Assembly (NCBI GenBank): GCA_019422905.1
Contig: JAHZCM010000017.1
Location: 15,247 to 24,330 of the forward strand
DNA: 9,084 nucleotides
Reading direction: 5' to 3'
Origin: Oscillospiraceae bacterium
Lineage (GTDB): Bacteria; Bacillota; Clostridia; Oscillospirales; Acutalibacteraceae
In this document: in pieces, positions 1 through 5,146 of the stretch
Position numbering within the stretch: the first letter of the stretch is position 1
Layout of the letters: every line of letters begins with the position of its first letter
The notes under the pieces: generated by a model
The model's database searches: none
What the model was told of the DNA's origin: nothing
Seen by the model: the letters and a program-made list of their open reading frames with translations, nothing else
Position numbers and translations under genes: made by a program

Positions 1-573
1 AGCGAGCTTGTGAAGGAGCTTGCGATGCTGATGGGCTATGAGACGCTCAAAGGCCTCAAAACCAAGCAGGTGGAGATTCAGGCGCCGCTGCAGAAGATCG
101 TGACGCCGGTTCTCGCGGAAGATTTCACGATCGTGCCGATCCTGCGTGCGGGACTCGGTATGGTGGACGGTCTCAGAGCGCTTTCGCCGACGGCGAAGGT
201 GGGGCATATCGGCCTTTACCGCGACGAGGAAACGCTCAAGCCGCAGACGTATTATTTTAAGCTCCCGGTCGACGCCTCCGGCGGCCCGGTCATCGTGGTG
301 GATCCGGCGCTGGCAACCGGCGGCACTGCGGACGCGGCGATTCAGTTCGTGAAGGATTCCGGCTGCACAAACATCAAGTTCATGTGTATCTTTGCTTCGG
401 AGGTCGGCGTGAAGCTCCTTTATGAGAAGCACCCGGATGTGGAGATTTACGCGGCGAATTATGCGCCAGGCCCGCTGAGCGAGCAGGGCTATATCTTCAC
501 CGCGGCGGGCGATGCGGGCGACCGCCTGTGCGGCACGGTCAGCTATAAACCGCAGAAAGACGACGAAATTTGA
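1..573 (+). CDS. upp: Uracil phosphoribosyltransferase, 3' part (5' end outside window)
   Basis: The enzyme condenses uracil with PRPP to give UMP, the cytosolic pyrimidine-salvage step. The frame is open from base 1, so the gene is cut by the window edge. Its 190 visible residues align with family members starting about residue 28 of the E. coli protein, leaving roughly 25-30 N-terminal residues missing. Visible motifs are VPILRAGLGMVDG (about 45-57), LYRDEETL (72-79), the PRPP-binding signature VIVVDPALATGGT (97-109) and GDAGDR (170-175). The uracil-facing loop is unusual: where the family normally has GYIxPGLGDAGD this protein has GYIFTAAGDAGD, the preceding segment reads APGPLSEQ rather than IDxxLNE, and the terminal FGT is CGT. 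A polar tail (KPQKDDEI) follows. It lies upstream of a uracil permease gene but is separated from it by a terminator and promoter. The family call is secure; the loop deviation is seen directly. Confidence 0.96.
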   Translation, partial: SELVKELAMLMGYETLKGLKTKQVEIQAPLQKIVTPVLAEDFTIVPILRAGLGMVDGLRALSPTAKVGHIGLYRDEETLKPQTYYFKLPVDASGGPVIVVDPALATGGTADAAIQFVKDSGCTNIKFMCIFASEVGVKLLYEKHPDVEIYAANYAPGPLSEQGYIFTAAGDAGDRLCGTVSYKPQKDDEI

Positions 574-581
574 TGGGAAAG

Positions 582-613
582 AAAGCTCTCCGACCGATTT
601 GGAGAGCTTTTTT
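582..613 (+). terminator. Rho-independent terminator of upp
   Basis: A perfect 10-bp stem (AAAGCTCTCC, 582-591, with GGAGAGCTTT, 601-610) encloses a 9-base loop and runs into a T-tract ending at 613. It starts 9 bases after the upp stop codon, so upp transcription should end here and the permease gene has its own promoter. Confidence 0.92.
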
Positions 614-653
614 GTAGGGATTTACAAACTGTTCATTCTTCCGTCATATTTCG

Positions 654-682
654 TTGACTTTTGACGGCCTCTGTGATAGAAT
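654..682 (+). promoter_or_regulatory. Sigma-A promoter of the uracil permease gene
   Basis: TTGACT (654-659) and TAGAAT (677-682) are separated by exactly 17 bp. Each box has one mismatch to consensus. Transcription would start near 689, leaving a leader of only about 27 bases. That is too short for a PyrR-type attenuator, so no pyrimidine-responsive leader is visible. Confidence 0.8.
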
Positions 683-700
683 GTCGGATGATAAAAAACA

Positions 701-708
701 AGGGAGAG
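701..708 (+). promoter_or_regulatory. Ribosome binding site fixing the TTG start of the permease
   Basis: AGGGAGAG lies 7 bases before TTG at 716. No ATG in this frame occurs nearby, and the translated N-terminus (MKLIYDVADK) resembles other permeases of the family, so the TTG start is supported. Confidence 0.75.
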
Positions 709-715
709 ATTCATC

Positions 716-2194
716 TTGAAGTTGATCTATGATGTAGCGGACAAACCCAAGTTCAGCAAAACCCTGGTTTTTGCGTTCCAGCAGATGATTGCGATCATGG
801 CGGCGACGCTGCTTGTTCCGATGCTCGTTTCGAGCTATGGCCTCGAGGCGGACGTTGCGGCGGCCCTGTTCGGCGCCGGTATCGGAACGGTCGTCTATCT
901 GCTGTTTACAAGGCGCAGAAGCCCTGTATTCCTCGGCTCCTCTTTCACGTTTCTCGGCGCGTATGCGGCTTCCATCGGCCAGAATTACGGCTACTGGGGC
1001 ATGATCATCGGCGTTGCCTTTGCCGGCCTCGTCTACGTTGTCATCGCACTGCTGATTAAGCTCGTCGGCTCCGGCTGGGTCAATAAGCTGATGCCGGCAG
1101 TCATCATCGGCCCGATCGTCGCGCTGATCGGCCTTTCTCTTTCCGGCACGGCGACAAGCTGGCTTATGGGCAACGGCGCCGCAGCGGTTGTTTATGCGGA
1201 AACATACAATTGGGTTTCGATTATCTGCGGTCTCTTCACCTTCTTCATGATCGTCATCGCGTCCGTCAAGGGCTCGAAAAACATCAAGCTGATTCCGTTT
1301 ATCGTCGGTATTGGCGCGGGCTATGCGCTGGCGCTGGTTTTCACGATCATCGGCTCTGTGACCGGCAACACCTACCTGCAGGTGCTTTCTTTCCAGCCGT
1401 TCATCGACACCTTCAGCAATTTCAGCATCACCAGCATTGTGGATTATCCGAAGTTCTTCTTCCTGAAGGCGATCCAGTCGAACGGACAGTACCCGCTGGA
1501 CGCCGCGGCAATCGGCAATATCGCGATGATCTATGTGCCGATCGCCATTGTGGAGCTTGCGCAGCATATTGCCGACCACAAAAACCTCAGCAGCATCATC
1601 AACCGCGATCTGATTACCGACCCGGGCCTCGATAAGACGCTCCTCGGCGACGGCTTCGGCTCCATTGTGGGCGCGCTCTTCGGCGGCTGTGCCAATACGA
1701 CCTACGGCGAATCCATCGGCTGTGTGGCGATTACGGGCAACGCCTCGATTGTCTCCATTCTCACGGCTGCACTGGGCTGCATGGTTCTCTCCTTCTTCAC
1801 ACCGTTTATTGTTTTGATCAACTCCATCCCGAAGTGCGTCATGGGCGGCGCCTGCATCGCGCTGTACGGCTTCATTGCAGTTTCAGGTTTGCAGATGCTC
1901 AGAAAGGTCGATCTCGGCGACAGCAAGAACCTGTTCGTCGTCAGCTCCATTCTGGTGTGCGGTATCGGCGGCCTGTATTTCGGCTTCGGCAACAACGCCA
2001 TCACCGGCGGCGCCCTGCTGAACATCACCTCTCTGGCGGTCGCGCTGATCGTCGGCATTGTGACGAACCTGATCGTACACGACGGCAAGCTCGAAAGCGG
2101 CGAGGAATCCGACGCGCTCAGCAGTGCGGCGAAAAATATGGGTACGGTGAATCCCGAGACCTCCCAGAAAGCGCCGAGCAGAAAAAAGAAATAA
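716..2194 (+). CDS. uraA: Uracil permease (NCS2 / UraA-PyrP family)
   Basis: A 492-residue integral membrane protein that would import uracil by proton symport, feeding Upp next door. The sequence is almost entirely hydrophobic segments, consistent with the 14-helix NCS2 fold. The family signature NTTYGESIG is at residues 328-335 within GALFGGCANTTYGESIG. Its E332 corresponds to the uracil-binding glutamate E290 of E. coli UraA. E280, in AIVELAQH, fits the second key glutamate (UraA E241). A long loop at about 215-260 precedes E280, and the tail after about 456 is polar and basic (ends SRKKK), as expected on the cytosolic side. Start is TTG at 716 behind AGGGAGAG; an upstream promoter and a downstream terminator make this a single-gene unit. 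Xanthine or another nucleobase is possible within NCS2, but the motif and the upp neighbour favour uracil. The symbol pyrP would be equally acceptable. Confidence 0.93.
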   Translation: MKLIYDVADKPKFSKTLVFAFQQMIAIMAATLLVPMLVSSYGLEADVAAALFGAGIGTVVYLLFTRRRSPVFLGSSFTFLGAYAASIGQNYGYWGMIIGVAFAGLVYVVIALLIKLVGSGWVNKLMPAVIIGPIVALIGLSLSGTATSWLMGNGAAAVVYAETYNWVSIICGLFTFFMIVIASVKGSKNIKLIPFIVGIGAGYALALVFTIIGSVTGNTYLQVLSFQPFIDTFSNFSITSIVDYPKFFFLKAIQSNGQYPLDAAAIGNIAMIYVPIAIVELAQHIADHKNLSSIINRDLITDPGLDKTLLGDGFGSIVGALFGGCANTTYGESIGCVAITGNASIVSILTAALGCMVLSFFTPFIVLINSIPKCVMGGACIALYGFIAVSGLQMLRKVDLGDSKNLFVVSSILVCGIGGLYFGFGNNAITGGALLNITSLAVALIVGIVTNLIVHDGKLESGEESDALSSAAKNMGTVNPETSQKAPSRKKK

Positions 2195-2212
2195 GCGATG
2201 GCTTGTATTTGT

Positions 2213-2241
2213 CTCCCGTCCGGCTTGGGCGGGAGCTTTTT
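2213..2241 (+). terminator. Rho-independent terminator of the permease gene
   Basis: CTCCCGTCC (2213-2221) pairs with GGGCGGGAG (2227-2235), with one G-T wobble, around a 5-base loop. The stem is followed by C and TTTTT (2237-2241). It lies 18 bases after the permease stop. Confidence 0.9.
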
Positions 2242-2273
2242 GCTGCGGAATTTCGGAAAGTTTTGGGTGGGAC

Positions 2274-2301
2274 TTGCATTTTGCGCGGCGGCCCGTATAA
2301 T
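2274..2301 (+). promoter_or_regulatory. Promoter of the VanY-like / ATPase unit
   Basis: A perfect -10 box TATAAT (2296-2301) lies 16 bp downstream of a weak -35 match TTGCAT (2274-2279). It sits just after the permease terminator and about 52 bases upstream of the supported start at 2354, giving a leader from about 2308. Confidence 0.72.
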
Positions 2302-2323
2302 AAAAAGTATTACGGGGAATTAT

Positions 2324-2338
2324 GGCGCCGGGTGCGCC
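2324..2338 (+). other. Short GC hairpin in the leader of the VanY-like gene
   Basis: GGCGC (2324-2328) and GCGCC (2334-2338) form a 5-bp stem around CGGGT, ending immediately before the SD (GGAAAGGA, 2339-2346). An alternative fold, CCGG with CCGG (2328-2331 with 2337-2340), would reach into the SD. It could modulate initiation, but it may be chance in GC-rich DNA. Confidence 0.35.
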
Positions 2339-2353
2339 GGAAAGGACGAAAGC

Positions 2354-3244
2354 ATGCAGGAGGGACGCAGAACAAAGCAGCCCGGCGGGCAGGGCGCGCG
2401 GCGCGGGCCGCAGAAAAAACGGCGCGGAAAGCGCCGCCCGATCTATAAGCCGGATTATGCAAAGGTACGGCGGATCGCGCTCGCCAAGCGGATTGTCGGC
2501 GTGCTGCTCGTCCTTCTTCTGGCAGGCGCTGTGCTGGCGGTATTGCTTACATGGGTGATTCCGTCCGTGATGAAGGCGCTGGAGCCCTCGCCGCTGGACG
2601 AGCCGGAAAGCAGCGCAGTGCAGAAAGAGGACGCTTCGGGCGCGGAGGCCCCACAGGCGATACGCTATGACGCGGATACGGGGCTGCCGCTGTACGATGA
2701 CAGCTTCAATCTGTTCGTCATCAACGAGGACAATCCCGCCGACAGCGACTTCACCGTTATCACGGCGGAGGCGGCGGGCGTGCAGGTCGATGAGCGGATT
2801 GTGCCGGCGCTGGAGATGCTTGTGCAGGAGGCGGAGACGGCCGGGTTTACGCTGCGCTTTGCGTCCGGCTATGTGTCCTATGAGGAGCAGGAGGTCCTGT
2901 ACCAGAAGCAGGTGGATGAATTGGTCGCGGCGGGCACCACGCGGATTATGGCGCGGGAAGAGGCGAAAAGTCTGGTGCCGGCGCCGGGCGAATGCGATGC
3001 GCAGACCGGCCTTTGTGTGACGTTCGCGGGGGATGCGGCGGAATTCGGCGGCTCGGAGGCCTACAACTGGCTGCAAAACAACATGGGCCGCTACGGCTTT
3101 GTGTTCCGCTATCCGGCGGGCAAAGAAAAGTACACCGGCTGTGCGCAAAACGACCTCGTGCTCCGCTATGTCGGTCCGGAAAACGCCGCAGCTATGCGCA
3201 GGCTTTCCAGATGCCTGGAGGAATACATCCGCTATTTGAAATGA
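2354..3244 (+). CDS. Membrane-anchored VanY-fold (peptidase M15B-like) protein, probable pseudoenzyme
   Basis: A 296-residue protein. Residues 1-40 are very basic (KKRRGKRR at 21-28), about 41-71 are one transmembrane segment, about 72-100 an acidic linker, and about 140-296 an extracytoplasmic VanY-like domain. The fold is recognisable from SGYVSYEEQ (171-179), QTGL (217-220), YNWLQNN..RYGFVFRYPAGKE (237-258), RYVG (271-274) and LEEYI (288-292). Active VanY/DacB-like carboxypeptidases trim the terminal D-Ala of peptidoglycan using zinc held by the H and D of SEHQTGLAVD and the H of EPWHFRYVG, with E as base. Here these become A216, T223, V269 and N266, and the substrate arginine of SGYRSY is V174. 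Catalysis by the usual mechanism is therefore unlikely; a peptidoglycan-binding or regulatory role is inference. The start is ATG 2354, behind AAAGGA with 7-base spacing; earlier in-frame ATGs fall in the terminator. It shares a transcript with the following ATPase. Confidence 0.85.
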   Translation: MQEGRRTKQPGGQGARRGPQKKRRGKRRPIYKPDYAKVRRIALAKRIVGVLLVLLLAGAVLAVLLTWVIPSVMKALEPSPLDEPESSAVQKEDASGAEAPQAIRYDADTGLPLYDDSFNLFVINEDNPADSDFTVITAEAAGVQVDERIVPALEMLVQEAETAGFTLRFASGYVSYEEQEVLYQKQVDELVAAGTTRIMAREEAKSLVPAPGECDAQTGLCVTFAGDAAEFGGSEAYNWLQNNMGRYGFVFRYPAGKEKYTGCAQNDLVLRYVGPENAAAMRRLSRCLEEYIRYLK

Positions 3245-3251
3245 GGGGAGG
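3244..3251 (+). promoter_or_regulatory. Ribosome binding site overlapping the upstream stop, fixing a GTG start
   Basis: AGGGGAGG begins on the last base of the VanY-like stop codon TGA (3242-3244) and lies 7 bases before GTG 3259. An in-frame ATG at 3241 overlaps that stop but has no SD at a usable distance, so the GTG is preferred. The arrangement implies translational coupling. Confidence 0.75.
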
Positions 3252-3258
3252 CAGGGCC

Positions 3259-4014
3259 GTGGAACGGAGATATGTGCGCCGGATCGAGCTGAACGCGCCG
3301 CTTGAAAAGGACTCCTATCTGCACGGTGTCCCTGCGGTGCGGTATCTGGAGCGTGCCGGCGCGCTGGAGTTTCACAGCGATGTGACGTTTCTCGTCGGCG
3401 AAAACGGCGTGGGAAAATCCACGCTTTTGGAGGCGATTGCCGTGGCCTGCGGCTTTAACCCGGAGGGCGGCACACGGAACTTCAGCTTTTCCACGAAGGC
3501 GACGCATTCGGCGCTGTGCGATGCGCTGACGATCGTGCGCTCCGCCTATCCGAGGGATGGCTTTTTCCTGCGGGCCGAGAGCTTTTACAACACGGCGAGC
3601 TATATCGACCGGCTCGATGAGGAATCCGCGCTGGGCGTTCCGGTTGCCGCCAGCTACGGCGGCTCCCTGCATGCGCGCTCCCATGGAGAGAGCTTCCTCG
3701 CGCTGGTGCAGAACCGCTTTGGCGGGCACGGGCTGTATTTACTGGATGAGCCGGAGGCGGCGCTGTCTCCGATGCGCCTGATGACGCTGCTTGCGGAGAT
3801 GGATCAGCTTGTCCGCGCGGAGTCGCAGTTTATCGTTTCCACGCATTCCCCGATCCTGATGGCTTTTCCCGGCGCGGAGATCCTGCAGATTACGGATGCC
3901 GGCATCTTTCCGACGCCGTACCGCGAAACGGAGCACTATGTGCTGACGCGCCGCTTTCTCGAGCAGCCGGAGCAGATGGTGCGGTATTTATTGGAGAATG
4001 CCGACGGGGAATAA
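3259..4014 (+). CDS. Small AAA/ABC-type ATPase (COG3910-like predicted ATPase)
   Basis: A 251-residue soluble protein with a complete ABC/SMC-type nucleotide-binding core and little else. Motifs are Walker A GENGVGKST (47-55), an SHGE signature motif (141-144, in ARSHGESFLAL), Walker B GLYLLDEPEAAL (158-169) with catalytic E164, and the switch histidine in STHSP (194-198). Adjacent D-loop-like residues ALSP follow Walker B. The short insert between Walker A and the signature (about 85 residues) leaves no room for a long coiled coil, and no transmembrane segment is visible, so it is neither a classical SMC protein nor a transporter with its own channel. COG3910-like stand-alone ATPases are widespread in gut Bacillota and have no established function. 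The gene follows the VanY-like gene with a gap of 14 bases, suggesting a joint role, but none can be named. GTG start as argued at the SD. Confidence 0.88.
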   Translation: MERRYVRRIELNAPLEKDSYLHGVPAVRYLERAGALEFHSDVTFLVGENGVGKSTLLEAIAVACGFNPEGGTRNFSFSTKATHSALCDALTIVRSAYPRDGFFLRAESFYNTASYIDRLDEESALGVPVAASYGGSLHARSHGESFLALVQNRFGGHGLYLLDEPEAALSPMRLMTLLAEMDQLVRAESQFIVSTHSPILMAFPGAEILQITDAGIFPTPYRETEHYVLTRRFLEQPEQMVRYLLENADGE

Positions 4015-4019
4015 AAAAG

Positions 4020-4070
4020 TTTTTGTTTTTTCAAAAAAACCTTGCAATTTCCATTGTTTTGTGCTAACAT
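4020..4070 (+). promoter_or_regulatory. rpmE promoter with UP-like A/T element and extended -10
   Basis: TTGCAA (4042-4047) and TAACAT (4065-4070) are spaced by 17 bp, and TGC just before the -10 gives an extended -10 (TGnTAACAT). Directly upstream, 4020-4039 is a T-tract followed by an A-tract, placed at about -57 to -38 from a start near 4077, where RNA polymerase alpha subunits bind UP elements. The strength fits a ribosomal protein gene. Confidence 0.75.
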
Positions 4071-4104
4071 TATTAGCGCTATGTTTAAGTAATTCGCTTA
4101 ATAA
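4070..4104 (+). repeat. Inverted repeat at the rpmE transcription start
   Basis: TTATTAGCG (4070-4078) is the reverse complement of CGCTTAATAA (4095-4104) apart from one extra T. Nested inside is TTAAG (4085-4089) with CTTAA (4097-4101). It straddles the predicted start site near 4077, so it could be a DNA operator; in RNA only a short inner stem would form. The function is not shown by sequence alone. Confidence 0.5.
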
Positions 4105-4135
4105 CCGCAAAGACCAGCCGAAAGAGGTGACAGAT

Positions 4136-4336
4136 ATGAAAAATATTCATCCGAACTATCAGGATACGACCATTACCTGCGCATGCGGCAACGTGATTCA
4201 CACGCGTTCCACAAAGAAGGATATCCGTGTTGAAATTTGCTCCAAGTGCCATCCGTTCTATACGGGCAAGCAGAAGCTGGTTGATACGAGCGGACGTGTT
4301 GACATGTTCAAAAAGCGCTACGGCATCACGAAGTAA
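4136..4336 (+). CDS. rpmE: 50S ribosomal protein L31, zinc-binding type
   Basis: A 66-residue basic ribosomal protein of the large subunit that bridges to the 30S head. It aligns throughout with E. coli L31 (MKxIHPxY start; CSKCHPFxTGKQ; GRVDxFxKR). The four zinc cysteines are intact: C15 and C17 in CAC, C35 and C38 in CSKC. It is therefore the zinc-containing 'C+' paralogue (RpmE), not the zinc-free type B form. The start ATG 4136 lies 6 bases after AGGTG (4125-4129); the frame is open further upstream, but that stretch contains the promoter. The leader is about 59 bases with an inverted repeat at its 5' end, where autoregulation or zinc-dependent control could act. It is followed by its own terminator. 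High certainty. Confidence 0.97.
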   Translation: MKNIHPNYQDTTITCACGNVIHTRSTKKDIRVEICSKCHPFYTGKQKLVDTSGRVDMFKKRYGITK

Positions 4337-4355
4337 TTTTATACGTATCGGTTTT

Positions 4356-4389
4356 GGGCGGTGCTTTTCGGGGCATCGCCCGTTTTTTT
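4356..4389 (+). terminator. Rho-independent terminator of rpmE
   Basis: GGGCGGTGC (4356-4364) pairs with GCATCGCCC (4373-4381), with one G-T wobble, around an 8-base loop. A run of seven T (4383-4389) follows. It lies 19 bases after the rpmE stop and only 26 bases before the next start codon. Confidence 0.92.
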
Positions 4390-4415
4390 CTTGATAGCCT
4401 GAAAAGGAGGCGACT

Positions 4416-5039
4416 ATGGCGCAGTATAAAACGGTTTTGCGCGAGGCGGAAGACGCTTTCACAGAGAAGCGCTCGCGGTTTATCGGCTATGCAAAGCCCG
4501 TGCAGACGGAGGAAGAGGCGCTCGCGTTTATCAGTGAAAAGAAATCGAAGCATTGGGATGCGAGCCACAATGTATACGCCTACATCCTGCGAAACGGCGT
4601 CATGCGCTATTCGGACGACGGCGAGCCGCAGGGAACCGCGGGAATTCCGGTGCTGGACGTGCTGCGCAAAAGCGGCGTGACGGACGTCGTTGTGGTGGCG
4701 ACGCGTTATTTCGGCGGCATCCTGCTCGGAGGCGGCGGCCTTGTGCGGGCTTATTCCCACACGGCCTCCGTTGCGCTGCAGGCGGCGGGAATCGTCACGA
4801 TGCGCGAATGCCTGATGCTGGCGCTCTCCTGCGATTACGGACAGTACGGCCGCGTGGCGGCGCTCGTGCCCGAATGCGGCGGCGTGACGGACAACACGCT
4901 CTTTGAGGAACGCGTCACCCTGCACTTCCATATGGCGCCGGAGCTGCTCGGCGATTTTGCGAAAAGGCTCGCCGATGCGACGAACGGGCAGGTTGCGATC
5001 GAAGAGACGGGAAAAAAATATTTTGAATTTCGCGAATAA
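4416..5039 (+). CDS. yigZ: YigZ / IMPACT family protein (UPF0029)
   Basis: A 207-residue protein of the YigZ/IMPACT family. The N-terminal domain (about 15-125) carries the signatures SDDGEPQGTAGIPVL (66-80) and TRYFGGILLGGGGLVRAY (96-113). The C-terminal domain (about 137-200) has the position of the DUF1949 ferredoxin-like fold. The structured family suggests nucleic-acid or ribosome contact, and eukaryotic IMPACT modulates GCN2 signalling, but the bacterial role is not settled. Length equals that of E. coli YigZ (about 205). The start ATG lies 5 bases after AAAGGAGG (4403-4410). The SD begins only 13 bases after the T-run of the rpmE terminator, so no separate promoter fits; expression probably comes from terminator read-through. 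No terminator follows, and dgt starts 107 bases downstream. The family call is secure, the function is not. Confidence 0.93.
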   Translation: MAQYKTVLREAEDAFTEKRSRFIGYAKPVQTEEEALAFISEKKSKHWDASHNVYAYILRNGVMRYSDDGEPQGTAGIPVLDVLRKSGVTDVVVVATRYFGGILLGGGGLVRAYSHTASVALQAAGIVTMRECLMLALSCDYGQYGRVAALVPECGGVTDNTLFEERVTLHFHMAPELLGDFAKRLADATNGQVAIEETGKKYFEFRE

Positions 5040-5048
5040 AGAAGTAAT

Positions 5049-5077
5049 TTTAGCGTTTGCGGCGTATAAGATATATA
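5049..5077 (+). promoter_or_regulatory. Candidate promoter of the dgt-dnaG-rpoD operon
   Basis: TATATA (5072-5077) is a fair -10 box; 17 bp upstream is only TTTAGC (5049-5054), a poor -35. TATAAG (5065-5070) is an overlapping alternative. No better promoter is visible in the 107 bases between yigZ and dgt. The operon may also receive read-through from yigZ. Confidence 0.3.
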
Positions 5078-5111
5078 GGAGGTAAAACAGGAAGCTGAAT
5101 TCAACCTTTTA
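5076..5111 (+). other. Orphan Shine-Dalgarno folded into a leader hairpin upstream of dgt
   Basis: A perfect AGGAGGT (5077-5083) is followed by no ATG, GTG or TTG at a usable distance. It can pair with ACCTTTT (5104-5110), extended by T5076-A5111, giving 8 bp with two G-T wobbles. Inside the 20-base loop, GAA (5091-5093) and TTC (5100-5102) can form a small inner stem. The true dgt SD is a separate AAAGGTGG (5131-5138). Confidence 0.35.
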
Positions 5112-5146
5112 GACGATGCGGCACGGAAAGAAAGGTGGTCGTACAT

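Noticed and set aside
2198..2353. N-terminal extension of the VanY-like protein from ATG 2198
   Set aside because: It would run through the permease terminator and the TATAAT promoter and has no SD; ATG 2354 has AAAGGA at 7-base spacing.
2322..2558. Small ORF starting at ATG 2322
   Set aside because: No proper SD, overlaps the VanY-like gene in another frame, and the translation is arginine-rich with no domain.
3259..4014. ATPase as part of a phage-defence system
   Set aside because: No nuclease, effector, toxin, reverse transcriptase or other defence partner is adjacent; the neighbours are housekeeping genes and the VanY-like protein.
4012..4039. Terminator for the ATPase gene from the A/T tracts after its stop
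   Set aside because: Only A-T pairs are available and there is no GC stem; position relative to the rpmE -35 fits an UP-like element better. Some leakage into rpmE is possible.
3998..4135. Upstream extension of rpmE
   Set aside because: The frame is open, but the stretch contains the promoter and UP-like tract; the L31 N-terminus aligns from ATG 4136, which has an SD.
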